Source: Phanerodontia chrysosporium (lineage: Eukaryota > Basidiomycota > Agaricomycetes > Polyporales > Phanerochaetaceae). Taken from it: a stretch of DNA of 64,000 nt. The position numbers and the translations under genes were made by a program. The number at the start of each line of letters is the position of its first letter. Position 1 is the first letter of the stretch. The stretch spans positions 310,001 through 374,000 of the forward strand of contig MJGA01000006.1 of assembly GCA_001910725.1 (NCBI GenBank), read 5' to 3'. The notes beneath the pieces are model-generated. The model saw only the letters and a program-made list of their open reading frames with translations. It was not told where the DNA came from and did not search any database. Of this stretch, positions 44,804-57,147 are shown in pieces.

Positions 44804-47014
44804 GCCCTCCCGGCGCAGGCTTGGGCCACCCAGTTCATGGCGCGGGCGGCAGGGCCGGACCCTCGGATCACTTTGTGGCGCCCCAAACTATCACGTTTTT
44901 GGTCGTCCTCCTGGGAGCGCAAGCGTGCGCACAGCCCCTGCGACATCTCCGCGTATGAACACAGCTCCGTGGAGCTGGATGTACGGTGCATGCGCCCGCG
45001 GCGATCCCTTCGGTATGCGCCTACAGATCTGCTTGCCTGTAGCATTCTCCCGCGACGCCAGCTCAGCTTCTCGGCGGCGTCGGACGGCAACCTGTCAATC
45101 AGGAGCGTCGTAAGGACCATGGCCTCACTTTGATGGTCTCTTGCCCTGTACTGATTTAACATCTTGACACAGATGTGCAACATTGCTGTCCTCATCCTGA
45201 CGTCGTACAATGCCCACATTTCCAGCAAATTAGCGCATATTGCCAAGAGTTGCCGGCCGAGGAACGTCATGCGAAGTTCCTGGCCGTTTAGGCGGCGCCG
45301 GAAAGTGGAAATGCGGTAGGCACGTCGAAAGGGCGCGACTCGCATCGCGCAGTCCGAAATGACGTGTCCATAATCCAGCCCGTTCCACTGCATGCTCCAC
45401 ACAGGGACTCGTCGGGGCCAGCGCCCCGCCGCCGACTCTTTCGAAATATCTCTTCGCACTCGAAGTTTTCGTGGGCCTGGATTTGTCGATGTCCGGCACA
45501 TGCGTCGGTCACGCAAGGCCCTATCGCGCGGATGATCGGGTGCGCCGGGTGCGGGCATGCGTTGTGGAGCGGCTACTCAGCCCCTGTCCTGCCTGTCTTG
45601 TATGGGTACCGGCCCTCGTGGCTGGAGGACTCATCCAATTTGCACTGCGGGGGGACCACCACGGTGCGCTCGGCTGCCGGGAACCGAGCCTACGCTCAGG
45701 GGTTGGCGGAAGCCCTTTTGCAGGCTGGGCGCGACGCCCCTCGAACCTTGCACTGCGGCTGGGATGTTGCTAAAAACGCAGTCATTTCATGTCCTTTACA
45801 GCGCCGAAAAAATATGTCTCTGCCGATCCCTCTCTCATTGCAAATCGAGTCTGCACTAAGGCGAGCAATGCGTACGATCCACTCACACGCTTGGAGCATG
45901 AATCCTGTGCACGGTTTTCCAGGTCACTGTTGTCAACTTACTTGAATCCCTGCTTGTTTCACATAACTTGCTGGCGTGCGTTTGCTCATCGCCCGAATGG
46001 CGGTCGATCGGCGTTGGTCCGGGGCGTCTCGTCTCGATATGATGCGCCTACGTTGACCATGTTCCAAGTGCGCTATCCATCACCATTCGCATCTCTCTCG
46101 TGTATTGCAGAGGCAATGTAGCGCATGGAGCGTTGACACGAGCAGCAGTGGGCGGCGTAAACCGAAGGCAACATGTTTCACCAGTGCTCAACCGATGCAA
46201 GGGCAGCGTTCAAGTTATCAGTCCCGGTCGAAGGCAATGCGTTGAACCGACTTATTGATGCATTCACCGAAATATCTCTTCTGAGAGAAGTCGTGCAGCT
46301 CCTTGTAACACGCTCTTATTGTCCAACCGTTCGTCCTCCGTGTTGAGTCTAGCGACTTAGTATGGGGTTAGGGCTTTCCGCTAACTGCCGAACGCCACGA
46401 AGCTTGCTCATAGACGCCAGACCGAGTTCGATTTCTTGCCTTTCGCGTCTTCGGCTACAAGGCCCATTCGTTGTCCACGCGGTGTCCCACAGTGTGGTCA
46501 CCGGAAATCCTTCTGTTACCACCAGTTGTCTACCATGATGTGTTACTGCCTCAATGCAGCCTGTGGCGCGTGACGCGCGTCCACTGGAATCTGAACTCTC
46601 CAGAGGTTGTCGTCCTCTGCGTTTGCAGATGCTTGACCTCAGCTCGGATCTAAAATGGGTTGAGCATTCTATCTGCTGCTATCTGTAAACACACACAACT
46701 GACTCTCTACTTCTAGAAGAGCTGAACACCCTCGACCGAACCGGGATTGTGGCAGTGACGTCAGTCTGCCAAAGGTTGGACTTCTTCCGACGAGACTGTA
46801 GAGCGCATCGAAACCTTGTTTTTGCAAGCGTATAAGGCTCGAAAGGGGCGTCGCTCTGAGTGCTCCCAGTCCCTGACCACATCGTCTCCCATCCAGTCTC
46901 CTTCAAACAGGCTCCGCTTCCTGCTCCTGCATGTACGCGAAACGACTCGTTCGTTTACGCAACCGCTCACAAATCTGCCTCTTTCGATCTATCAGAAGTA
47001 CCAGTTCTCGTAAT
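44804..47014. other. gene-poor stretch of 2.2 kb
   Basis: Several open frames on both strands but none with motifs, exon logic or repeat structure I can support. A TATAAG at 46831 may belong to the glutathione reductase promoter. Confidence 0.4.
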
Positions 47015-48738
47015 ATGCCACCGATTGATTCCCCGAGACATGACGTATACGATATTGTATACATTGGAGGGGGTACCGGAGGCATGGCCGGCTCGGTGAG
47101 CAACATCAGAGGTCGTTTTACCAGGCAGAGGCTCACTGTATGCAGCGCCGAGCTGCATCGTATGGGAAGAAGGTGGCGCTGATTGAGGTCTCTCCAAAAC
47201 TGGGAGGGACTTGTGTCAACGTCGGTGAGTGATACACCATGTCCATGTTCTCCCGTCCTTACCCGCGTATACGAAATCCAGGATGCGTGCCAAAGAAGGT
47301 CCGTTTGGTGAATGATCTCAACTCACCCGCTGACTTTGCAGTAGATCATGTGGCACGCAGCAGACATTGCTGACAAGATTCGCCACGCGAAGGGTTACCA
47401 ATTCAAAGGGCCAGGCATCGGCGAGCCCCAATTCGATTGGAAGTCCTTCAAGCCCAAGCGAGACGAGTATATTCGCTACCTGAACGGCGTCTACGATAAG
47501 AACGTTGTGAACGAAGGTGTTGATTACATTCATGGTTCGGCTCGCCTCAAGTCTCCGACTGAAGTTGAAGTGACCGCCGAGGACGGCACAAAGTGCTCTT
47601 TGAAGACTAAGTTTATCTGCGTTGCTACTGGCGGCCGTCCCACCATTCCATCCGACGATCAGATTCCAGGCGCGTCCCTCGGTATCAACTCAGACGGCTT
47701 CTTTGACCTCGAGGAACAACCTAAGCGAGTGGCGGTCGTCGGAGCGGGCTACATTGCTGTGGAGCTCGCGGGCATCTTCAACACTCTCGGTACCGAGACT
47801 CATCTCTTGATTCGCCAGGATAACTTCCTCCGCACTTTCGACCCCACGCTCTATGAGACCTTGGGCAAGTGGGCTGAACACACCGGCATCAAGGTTCACA
47901 AGCGGACCAACGTCGCTAAGGTCGAAGGCGCCAAGGGTCGTCCTCTGACCGTACACACCGACAAGGGCGACAAGATAGAGGTGGACGTTCTCCTGTGGGC
48001 CATTGGACGTCACGCCAATACCGAGGGTCTCGGACTGGAAGAACTCGGCGTCAAGCTCAACAAGAAAGGCGAGATCATTACAAATGAGTACCAGGAATCG
48101 AACGTACCTGGGATCTTCTCCATCGGTGACGTGCAAGGTCGAATGCCCCTTACACCCGTCGCTGTGGCCGCAGCCAGGAGGATGGCGAATAGACTTTTCG
48201 GCCCCCCTAAGTATAAGGACGACAAGCTCGCTTACGAGGATATCCCAACTGTGGTCTTCGGGTGAGCAAATCAAGCGTCCTTGTCCCCTATACCCTACCT
48301 GATTCCTTTCAGGCACCCCCTCTTGGCTCTGTCGGCTTGACCGAGCCCGAGGCCAAAGAGAAGTACGGAGAAGACAATATCAAAATCTGTGTGTCTTCTG
48401 TCGCTATCTGCACTACTTCATCTGACACATTGACAGACAACTCGTCTTTCCGGTCGCTCTATTTCTCTATGGTTCCCGAGGATGAGAAGGAGCCTTCCGT
48501 CTATAAAGTCATTGTAGCCGGACCCGAAGAAAAGGTTGTCGGGATACATATCATTGGGCAAGGCAGCGACGAGGTCATCCAGGGATTTGCCGTCGCACTC
48601 AAGATGGGCGCCACGAAGGCCGATCTCGACAACTGCGTCGCTATTCATCCTACCTCTGGTGAAGGTACGTCCGTTGCACGTAATGTAACAGTTTCTGGAC
48701 TCAGCTCGACTTCAATAGAACTCGTCACTCTCCGTTGA
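47015..48738 (+). CDS. GLR1: glutathione-disulfide reductase, with a one-base frame break
   Basis: Seven exons (47015-47095, 47146-47224, 47282-47298, 47345-48261, 48313-48388, 48437-48664, 48719-48738) add to 472 codons plus stop once one base is allowed for. The FAD-binding GGGTGGMAG lies near the N-terminus. [14 protein letters not shown] carries the redox-active cysteine pair (split by two introns, exon 3 being 17 nt). The second Rossmann motif is [15 protein letters not shown], then IFSIGDVQG binds FAD. The dimerisation domain ends HPTSGEELVTLR with the catalytic His-Pro pair and the following Glu. At the start of exon 5 the run of five C (48316-48320) seems one short: the phase demands the family's [11 protein letters not shown]. 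Reduces GSSG to GSH with NADPH in cytosol and possibly mitochondria. Confidence 0.93.
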
Positions 48739-49646
48739 ACTGCCACTGCAGCAACGCACACAAGTAGATCAGATAGATGGTACCATAATTACGCATAAGG
48801 CTCATGCATCTCGGGCTCCAAGAGCGTCACATTGATTTTGTCCAGGAATACATAAAGGTTCCGTAACGATTTCGTTCTGGTAGTGATGTTGCCTCGATGT
48901 GAGTGAGTTGCCAATACATTCATAGTTACTTTTGAAACGGTCGTCTTGTAATCACCTCCCTTCTTCTGCGACTGCCTCTCTCGCAGACAGACAATTTGTT
49001 TTATTCGTTTTCTCGACTTCGCGGCTCGCGGCTCGCGACTCTGCATCCTGCCTCCTCTTTCACCAATAGTCCAAGAGTCCAATGAATCTACCTTCATCTT
49101 CCCTATCGTCGAGAAAGACGAGATCAAGCCTTGTTGGGAGCTTGCTTGGACTCTGCCTGGGCCACCAATTCGAATGCATCTGAGCGGTACGTCATTGAGT
49201 TCACCGATGTCTGCAAGGAGCCCTGCGTGTAGGTCTCGACCGTCAGCGACGACCTTCTCCCCTGGCTCCTAAGGTCCTTTGACTTCGGGACCGTTGAGTC
49301 CGGGACACGCCTCTGGTCGCTGCTTTGTCGGTGGAAGGTGTTCGGGGTCTAGGTGTCAGGGGACTGGTGATAGCGCTCCTCGCGAGTTGCAGTGTCTCGC
49401 CGCGTCGCGTTCCGAGCTCATGTTCTCCAACACTGTCCAGAATGCGTCGACACTTGCGAATCCTTAGCCTCTGCAATGCTCGCGCAGAACAGACCGTTGG
49501 CGCCGACCATTGAAAGGGAGGGGTCGGCGGCTTGTAACGTAATCTGCCACCATTCTACCTCGAGGCAAAGTAGAATACAATATCGGCACGTGTCATGAGG
49601 CACTTTCTCTTCTCTTTCGACTACCGTACTCCCCACTCGAAGAGCT
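48739..49646. other. intergenic region, no gene seen
   Basis: Promoter side of the P-loop ATPase gene; no feature could be supported. Confidence 0.4.
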
Positions 49647-52577
49647 ATGGGCGGACGCACAAGCAAGGACCAGGGCTTCACTCTGCCAGGCCGAGATCTT
49701 CTGCAGCCCCGGAAGGCCGAACTGTCTTCTGAAGCTGCACGAACATCGCCGCTCGTCACTGGCGATGCCCTCGATGTCCTTGGCTCTGACGGGTTTCCCC
49801 AGCGGGCTCTGTATGGACATGTGATCTCTCAACACACGACTGCTTCCTGCGATCAGCCCATAAACCCTACGTTGTACATTAACACCAATGCCCCGTTCAG
49901 TGCACTGATATGCGGCGTCCAGGTCAGTGGCGGCGCTGCTAGATCAATGTTATGCTGACCTGTTGCCAGGGATCAGGAAAGAGCCACTCTACGGCCGTTC
50001 TCCTCGAAGGCTGTCTGATTCAGGACACAAGGATTGGGTCACTGCCCGCTCCGCTTAGCGGCTTGGTGTAGGTTGTCGAGCTCGTTGAACAGCGCTAGTT
50101 GACCGAGGACGCGAATTATCCCGTTAGGTTCTACATGGATACTGCAGCGGGAAGCGGCACAGTTCAGCCCTGTGAGGCTGCGTATCTGGCGGCAATGGAT
50201 GCTGAGCGAGCAGGTGACTCGAGCCCGCCAGGGGTGACGGTCCTGGTTCTGTGAGTCCCAAGTGAACGAATCTAGCAGAAGCTTACTGTGAACAACAGAC
50301 CTCGAAACTTGCAGGTAATGAAGCAAGTCTATGCCGGTCTCCCCAACGTCGAGGTGGAACCGCTGTATTTCCACTCTGAGGACATCAGCGGGGAGCGGCT
50401 GCTCACAATGATGAGACTCGACGAGAACTTGCGTATGTTTTTCTCGGTCGTCCACCCATTCGACTGTGTTAGCTTACTCTTCACATACAGAGCTGCCGAT
50501 CTACATGGAGGCCATTATGGATATACTTCGCTCTATGGAGCATAACTTCAACTACAGAGTCTTTTGCAAGAAACTCGGCCAATTGAAGCTTAAGTCTGAC
50601 CAGCGGACCATGCTTGATCTTCGCCTCACCCTCTTAGACTCCTGCATCAGGGATGGATATCCTAGAGGAGCCGTTTCCACTCACTTCAAAAAGGGTCACT
50701 TGACCATTATCGAGTGCGTCGTCTTGCTCTCAGCAAAGAGTCATCGCTGATGGAGACCGGCAGCATGTCCTCACCATTCATGGACAGCGAGTCAGCATGT
50801 GGCTTCTTCGACCTTGTCCTCGGTCTCTTCGTCGAAGCTGATCTTCAGGGTGCTAGCAGGCTCGTAGGTGAGTGTACCAACACAATTTTGCGGTCCATCA
50901 GCTTGATGTTGTAATGAAGTGCTTGACGAGGCACACAAGGTATCTACACCGCCCTACAATGACATTATCTCGGACTCACGCGTTGTCCAGTATCTGTCGA
51001 ACTCGAAGGCAGGAACTTCGGGCCGTTTAACGGAGTCTGTGCTGGCGATTGTCCGTCAACAGAGGCACCTGGCACCCGAGTGGTAATCTCCACGCAGGAG
51101 CCAACCGTCGTACCCTCCAAATTTCTGGATCTCAGCTCTTTCATCATCACTCACCAGTTTTCGTCCCCGGCCTGGATGAACCATCTCTCGCAGCACGTGT
51201 CTTCGGGGAAGGCACAATGAATGAACTGTTGAACAAGGTAACGACAGTCCTTGCAACGCTTTCGGCGTACTCTGAGGCTAGGATCGTAGATCGTGGCATT
51301 GGACCCCGGCGAGGCCATCGTCTTTGCTCCTCGCGGCCTTGTGAAGCGTGACGCCTCAGCCTCGTCATCGCCCGATGCTGCAACCGAACCTGAAGCCTCT
51401 CAAGAAGAAGACATCGGTACTCTTGCGCATATCGGGCAAGGCTACTTGCATGTGAAGTCGCGCCGGCGTATCACCCGCGATGGCGGACATGCAGTGCTGG
51501 CCGTGCCCGACAGAAAAAGTACACGTCTAGGCCGCGTGTCGACACGCGTAGCCCCAAAGACAGGCGAGAAAGGGACCGTCGCCGAACGTGCTATGGCACT
51601 TGCCCGAGAGAAGAGCCAGGCGACAGCAGGCTCGTCATCTCGCGACCCCGCCTTCCGCGTTAGAGACTATGTTGTCAACCGTTTCACCGTTAATGGGGCA
51701 TCACGCCTTTCCATGGACAACATTCGCAAGGCCTTGCACGATCTTGGCGACACAGAAATCGAGTCCGGTCTTCGCGAGGCTCAGAGAGACGCTCTCTTGC
51801 GGAGGCAGGGTGACGTAATCCTGCCGCCTCTGAAGCTCTCGGATCCGCCTGCGCCTCCTGTAGCTGAAGCTCACAGTGCGTTCTCGCTCGATTTGAGAAG
51901 ACGTGCAACACTGACATCGTCACGCAAAGAGGGCGTGCCGCCTGATACCGAACTGATTGACTATGTGAAGGATCGTCTACAACTCGGAGTCACCAAACTG
52001 TCATTCAGGAACATTAGAAAGCAGTTTGCGACGAGCTAGCATTGGACGAGGCTGCTATCACAGCGACTCTCACAAAAGCAATCGAAGGCCAGGCGAGCTC
52101 GTCGTCAAACTTGAGGATGGAACAAATGGGTGGTGCCACCCCTGAAGGTGCCGGAAACGCGAAGCAGCCCTCGCCATCTACCATCCAAGGTAAGTACCTC
52201 ACATGCCTGACTTCATACGCTCGCTAAACGTACCGTCGCAAGCCACTATGTCCTACTCTACGCTCGCAGCTGTCGGCGCGGCTGCGACGGCAATCTCACT
52301 GAAGCACAATCACCTGCGCTTCAGCCGCTCGTCCGCTTCGTTCTGGAGAGTCATGCAGAGAAGGGAAGGCCATCAGCGTCGATCATATCTGCAGCACTTC
52401 CTGGCGAGCAATCCGGGACTATACGGCAAGAACCTGAAACGCTACCAACAAGTTGTCTCCGAGGCCATCTCCGAGGGCTTACTGGTCACGACTCACGAGC
52501 AAGATAAGGCTGTGGCGAACGGTAGCTCCCGTTCCCGGAGCGAAATACGATTTATCAGCACCGCTTCTCGAAGTTGA
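49647..52577 (+). CDS. P-loop ATPase (HerA/FtsK-like fold) with C-terminal repeated helical domains, several frame breaks
   Basis: Ten exons (49647-49922, 49970-50067, 50128-50250, 50299-50432, 50491-50713, 50764-50867, 50920-50939, 50991-51237, 51290-52189, 52270-52577), about 811 residues. Walker A is GVQGSGKSHSTAVLLEG; Walker B (VLDEAHK) lies on a 20-nt exon of its own; sensor-like ISTQEPTVVP and FIITHQFSSPAW follow. This ATPase core resembles HerA/VirB4-type DNA or protein pumps. After about residue 450 it has two related segments (RVRDYVVNRFTVNGASRLSMDNIRKAL and DYVKDRLQLGVTKLSFRNIRKQF) and a third variant at the end, perhaps winged-helix modules. One base seems missing at about 51071, 51200 and 52030, and the last exon needs two compensating shifts. 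Widespread in mushroom genomes as a hypothetical protein; function unknown. Confidence 0.75.
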
Positions 52578-52975
52578 GGTCCGTGTATATATGGGAAAAC
52601 AAGCTAAATCGACATATTCGACGCTGCATTTGCAATGTCGACAGAGTCCGCAAGTTTGTTGTGATGATCATGTACGCACACTATGTATGCTAGGTTGTAA
52701 CGCAACGGAAAATTAGAGAAGATACATGCGATCTTTGTGTTGTATTGTATTGTAGGGTATCGCAATGTAATATATCCATGAAGTTGTCTCCGATGCGCTA
52801 TTCATACGACGTGTCCATCTCCGCCAGAAGCGCGCTCAGCCATTCGCCCGACCCAAACCAGATAACTCTAATTTGCTGAACGACGCGCGATAGAGAATAG
52901 ACGACATGCAGGTTGGTGCGCGAAGAACATATTTCCGTAGCTGTTCTGTTCAGTCTTCGACAGACGATGCGTCGT
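52578..52975. other. convergent intergenic region, nothing seen
   Basis: Lies between the ends of two convergent genes; short AT-rich words, no reading frame. Confidence 0.4.
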
Positions 52976-54079
52976 TCACCGCGCCACAGGTCGCCTCAGC
53001 CCAGCAAGCTCCTGCGTCAGCTTTGCGCGTTCGTTGAGGATGGCGAGGGTGTGCTGAGATGGGGAGTTGTGCCTCGTAACCAGACGTCGCGGCGTTCCAG
53101 CGATAGGGGGCGTCCTTGTGGACGAAAGCGGTTTGGAGCGCGGGGTGACGCGAGTCGGACGGGCTGGTACCTCGGGAGGCGGTTCATGCTGGCGTGCCTC
53201 CTCAAACGAGTCGAGCTCTTCGTCGATGTCTACGGGCTCTATCCAGCCTGTTCGCCGTACAGGGGTGGTCTTGGGCGGATGAAAGATACCGGACGGGCAC
53301 TCTGACGATATAGACGTGTCGTCCTCCTGGTCGTTGAGCTGATCAGGCGTTGCTGAAGAAACACGGGCTCGCTTTCGTGTAGACCTTGGCTTCCCAACTT
53401 CATGTATGCAGCGAGGGGTGCGAGATCCGGAACTCGGAGGCGTGTCGGAAGAGGAGTCGGTACGCATGAATGGTTCGCCTTCTGGCGGAAGAGTGTGGCG
53501 GACACGACTGACAAAGATGCATCTGTGGCGAAGTTGTTGGCGAGTGACTTGGTTGAAAGAGCAGCCCTAGTGATATCTCGGCTTGTCAGAGGTGATCGTA
53601 CGGACTTTACAGGGGATGGCGACGGCGTGTCGGGTCGTAAGAGTGACCTTCGCCCAGGCTGAGGTTTCGAAGGTCCAACATGAGGTGAGTCGTGAGTTTG
53701 TTCCATGTGGGGGATTGCATGTTCGCGCCGACTGAGTGCCCGTGGTTGCTCGCTAGCTGGCACAAGACCTCGCCGACGAAGACCACCTCGTCCCATTCTC
53801 CCAAAGCGAGGCGTTCCGGATCCACATCTTGCAGGCCTAGTATATTCTCCGTCAGGTCCTCAGTGCAACGGAGGAATATTTCCATGACTCTCGTCTTCGT
53901 TTCGAGGTCCCGAGCCTGGCGGAGGGCTTGGGGAATCGGGAGGCGCTTTCGCAACGTCGATTCGAGGATAGCGAGTATAAGCGAGGGGTAAGCTCCCACG
54001 GAGACTCGATAGAGATAGGTATATGCAGCGAGTGCAGGAGCGCGTTGAGCTGCTGTACGAGGTGAGCTGCGTCGGCCAT
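52976..54079 (-). CDS. probable DUF5745-like protein with low-complexity C-terminus, structure uncertain
   Basis: The start MADAAHLVQQLNALLHSLHIPISI at 54079 leads into ESPWELTP. After a one-base break in a run of four C on the minus strand (53985-53988 on plus) it goes on as SLILAILESTLRKRLPIP, ETKTRVMEIFLRCTEDL and LALGEWDEVVFVGEVLC. This helical N-terminal domain of about 130 residues resembles the DUF5745 family (assignment from memory). The remainder is S/P/T/R-rich and runs through three frames to about 52976. The last frame ends in a short coiled-coil-like piece (TLAILNERAKLTQELAGLR). I cannot fix exon borders there. Function unknown; a microtubule or centrosome link would be only a guess. 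Confidence 0.5.
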
Positions 54080-54396
54080 GGCGAGTCGCGTTGAGCAACC
54101 TGCGAGAGCACCATATCGGGCATCGCACTATCTTGATCGGGCGTCGGCGGCATGTGATTGCCTTTGTCACGCGAGCAGACGCGCGACCTCGAGTCCGAGA
54201 CTTTCCTCCGCCCAAAGTGCCCGTCCTTTCCTTCCGCTGTGGTCCCCCGCCAGACATCCCGGCTGTCGATGGGGCATCGTCGATGTGCGACTGTCTACTC
54301 CTGAGAGAGTAACTACCGGCGAATCCAAGCAATACGTGAGTGCAAAGACTCGGTTCATCGCAACTTGTTCATACCTGCTCGACCCCTAGTTCACAG

Positions 54397-56015
54397 ATGG
54401 CTACAATCGACTACGTTGAGATACCCGCGTCCGCGACGCGCCTGCAGGCATGTTGTTCCTCAGGGATCAACGACCTCAGACCAGCCATGAAGGTCGTCAC
54501 TTCGCTTCCTCACCCGGACAGCGCACCGCGCGGAACATCACCTACGCCCGCCAGTGCCCAGTCTCCTACCACCAAGTCTGGATTTACCTTGCAACAAGCC
54601 CTTCTCTCAGCAACCTTTCAACTCCCTGCTAATGCCCCCAGCGCTCCGCGTGCGACGAAGGGAACCCCAAAGCTGCTGTCGACCCGAGACCCTTTGTCCA
54701 TCCCCATTACCACCGTGAACTTCCGACGCTTTGTGGCAAAAGTCGGGCCTGTGTTTTGGCTGCAGGATAGGATGGAGGAGATTGTGATGTGGAGGAAGGG
54801 GTGGAAGTACACCGCCGTCTGGATGTGCGCGTACACGTTCCTCTGTGCGTCTGCAGCCTGTCCATATCGGCGACAATCAACTGACGATAAATAGGCTACT
54901 ATCCAAGGCTGGCTCTGCTGCTGCCCATTGTCGCTCTACTTGGCGCGCTGCTCGCCACTCACCCAGCCCTTCGGACCGGCGGTGACCTCTCAGCTGGCGC
55001 TCCCCCTGCGAAAGTCCCGCCTCCCGCAGCAGCACCAGTCTCTGAATGGAGCATGGACTGGCTCGCGAACGTCCAGGCGATTCAGAACCTGATGGGAGCT
55101 TTGTGAGTTTATACTTACATTCTTCCCTCTGCGTCGCTCACGACTCCAGCTCCGACGCGCATGACAAGGTATACCCCGTTGTGCCCACCTGAACCATTCG
55201 ACGCCATACACACCCGTGATCTTCACATTGGCCGTCATTGCGCTTCTGCTTCTGGTGCCCGTGGTCTCACTGATTCCTCTGCGGACAGCGTTTCTCATCC
55301 TCGGCCTGACGCCTTTCTCCCTCACCCATCCCTTCACGATGTACACCCTATACCCGCTCCTGCGCGAATCTGCAGCAAGATACCTCGTCACGCTACATGT
55401 CCGCCTGACGAGGGTGGTGGATAACGACCGCCTAGAAGACAAGCACTGGCGTTCCGAGCTCCGCGAAGTCGAGCTCTGGGAGAACGAGCGGTGGGCGGGT
55501 GTCTCGGGGACGGATGACGGCGGGTCAGGCGACGCAGGCTGGAGCAAGGCGAACCTGCGGCCGGGCGAGCGGAAGGCGTGGACACGCGGCAGAGATGGCT
55601 GGAGCGGCGTGTCGGACGACGGCAGCGGCGACGTCAGGTTCGTCAAGGCTGCTTTCTCCCGTCGCCAAGTGCAGTGACTGACACTCTCCGGTTCACGTCC
55701 ACCTTCTGTTCTAGTAGCAACCTCACGTTCTCGCTGTCGCCCGGTTGGCTTTTTGTGGAAACCGAGGACTGGCGGCCGGACTTGGAGGCGTTGTGGATAG
55801 GGTCTGAATTCGCAGACCAAGGTAAGTTTCGGCCTAGTCACCCGCCCCGAGTCTAACGTCCGCTGACTTTATCCATAGATGGATGGGTCTACACGGACGA
55901 CGTGTGGATGAACCCAAGCCCTGTTCCCAAGGACGCCTGGAAGCAGACGAGTGGCATGACACGGAGACGACGGTGGGTGAGACGAATCTATTACGACCCA
56001 GCCGCAGCAAGGTAG
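54397..56015 (+). CDS. peroxisomal membrane peroxin of the Pex24/Pex28-32 family (dysferlin domain), with a one-base frame break
   Basis: Five exons (54397-54844, 54895-55102, 55150-55637, 55715-55821, 55879-56015), about 462 residues with one base allowed for. An S/P/T-rich N-terminus is followed by FRRFVAKVGPVFWLQDRMEEIVMWRKG. Membrane pairs follow: YTAVWMCAYTFLCYYPRLALLLPIVALLG and, after NHSTPYTPVIF, TLAVIALLLLVPVVSLIPL. The C-terminus has the dysferlin pair: ELREVELWENERW and LTFSLSPGWLFVETEDWRPDLEALW...DGWVYTDDVW, then RRRRWVRRIYYD. This order is that of Pex30/Pex24-type proteins, which shape ER subdomains and control peroxisome number. The frame is broken at 55183-55185 (CCC, one C short, between YPVVP and HLNHSTPY). 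Confidence 0.85.
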
Positions 56016-56219
56016 TTTTACAACATAGCAGTGCCAGCTTAATACAGTTACGTTTTGCCTTGTTTGCAGATAATGTCCTTGATGAATGCCGACCTATGAA
56101 AACGCAGACACATGCAACCTTGAGTGGGATGTACATCGCAAACCCTGAGTCCTGAGAGAAGAAGATAACGTGGAAAGGAATGCCGGATCCGGAGCTGAAG
56201 ATGGGTCGTGGACGAAGCT

Positions 56220-57147
56220 CTACACCACGAACGCCTGCGAACGGACCCGGGTATCAGTCGAGCGTGCACGGCTACACCGACAGGACGCAGGCGTGCTCAC
56301 CCCGTTGACGCCAATAGTCTGGCCACTTATCCAGGCCGCCTCCTCTAGCGCGAGGAACGCCACCATCGGGCTTATTTCCTCGGGCTGCGGGATGCGGTTC
56401 TGCGGGTTCAGCCCGGCGATCCAGCGGATCGTCTGTGGCGGCTTGCCCGCGCGGAACAGCGGGGTGTCTACCGCGCCGGGCGCGATTGCGTTCACGGTAA
56501 TGCCCCGCGCGCCGAGCTCCTTGGACAGCACGCGCACGAGCTGCTCGACCGCGCCTTTCGAGGACGCGTACAGCAGGCCCATGGGCAAGATGCTCGACGC
56601 GCGCGTCAGCGCCGTTGACACGAATATGATGCGGCCGCCTGCGGCAAGGTCTGCTGTGTCAACACGCGAAAAGGACGACGGAGAAGGGAGACCGTCGCGG
56701 CGCACCAGGCTTCATATCGGGCGCCGCGTTCTGGACGAGGAACAGCGGGCCCTTGACGTTCGTGTTGATGTGCGCGTCGTAATCGGCCTCGTCCGTCTCC
56801 GCGAGGGGCCTGTGGCCCATGAAGCCCGCGTTGAGGACGAGGATGTCGGGCGGCGCGCCGAGGAGCCGCCTGCACTCGCGCAGGAGGTGGCGCCCGCCGG
56901 CGACGGTCGAGACGTCCGCGCGCACGACGACGGCGCGCCCGCCGCCGTGCCCCGCGGCGTGGTGCGTGTTGATGCCGTACGCGGTGCGCTCGGCGTCGAC
57001 GGCGACGCGGTGGAAGTTCACGACGACGTCCGCGCCGTCGGCCGCGAGCCGGCGCGCGATGGCGGCGCCGATGGAGCGCGAGGAGCCCGTGACGACGGCG
57101 ACCTTGCCCGCGAGCGGGCGCGCGGCGGGCGCGGGGTGTGTGTGCAT
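56220..57147 (-). CDS. short-chain dehydrogenase/reductase (SDR), paralogue B
   Basis: Three exons (57147-56706, 56638-56301, 56234-56220) give 264 residues. TGSSRSIGAAIARRL binds the cofactor; LVLNAGFMGHRP, VSTALTRASS and YASSKGAVEQLVRV supply the NAG, Ser and YxxxK residues; NAIAPGAVDTPLF follows. The last exon is 15 nt (AFVV). Intron positions and the 338-nt middle exon equal those of SDR gene A at 15002-15868, 41 kb away. The coding region is very GC-rich, so long open frames also occur in the other five frames and should be ignored. It lies tail to tail with the peroxin gene. Confidence 0.9.

Noticed and set aside
45364..45945. Plus-strand frame of 193 codons
   Set aside because: No recognisable motif, no membrane or signal segment, and no exon logic; left as unannotated.
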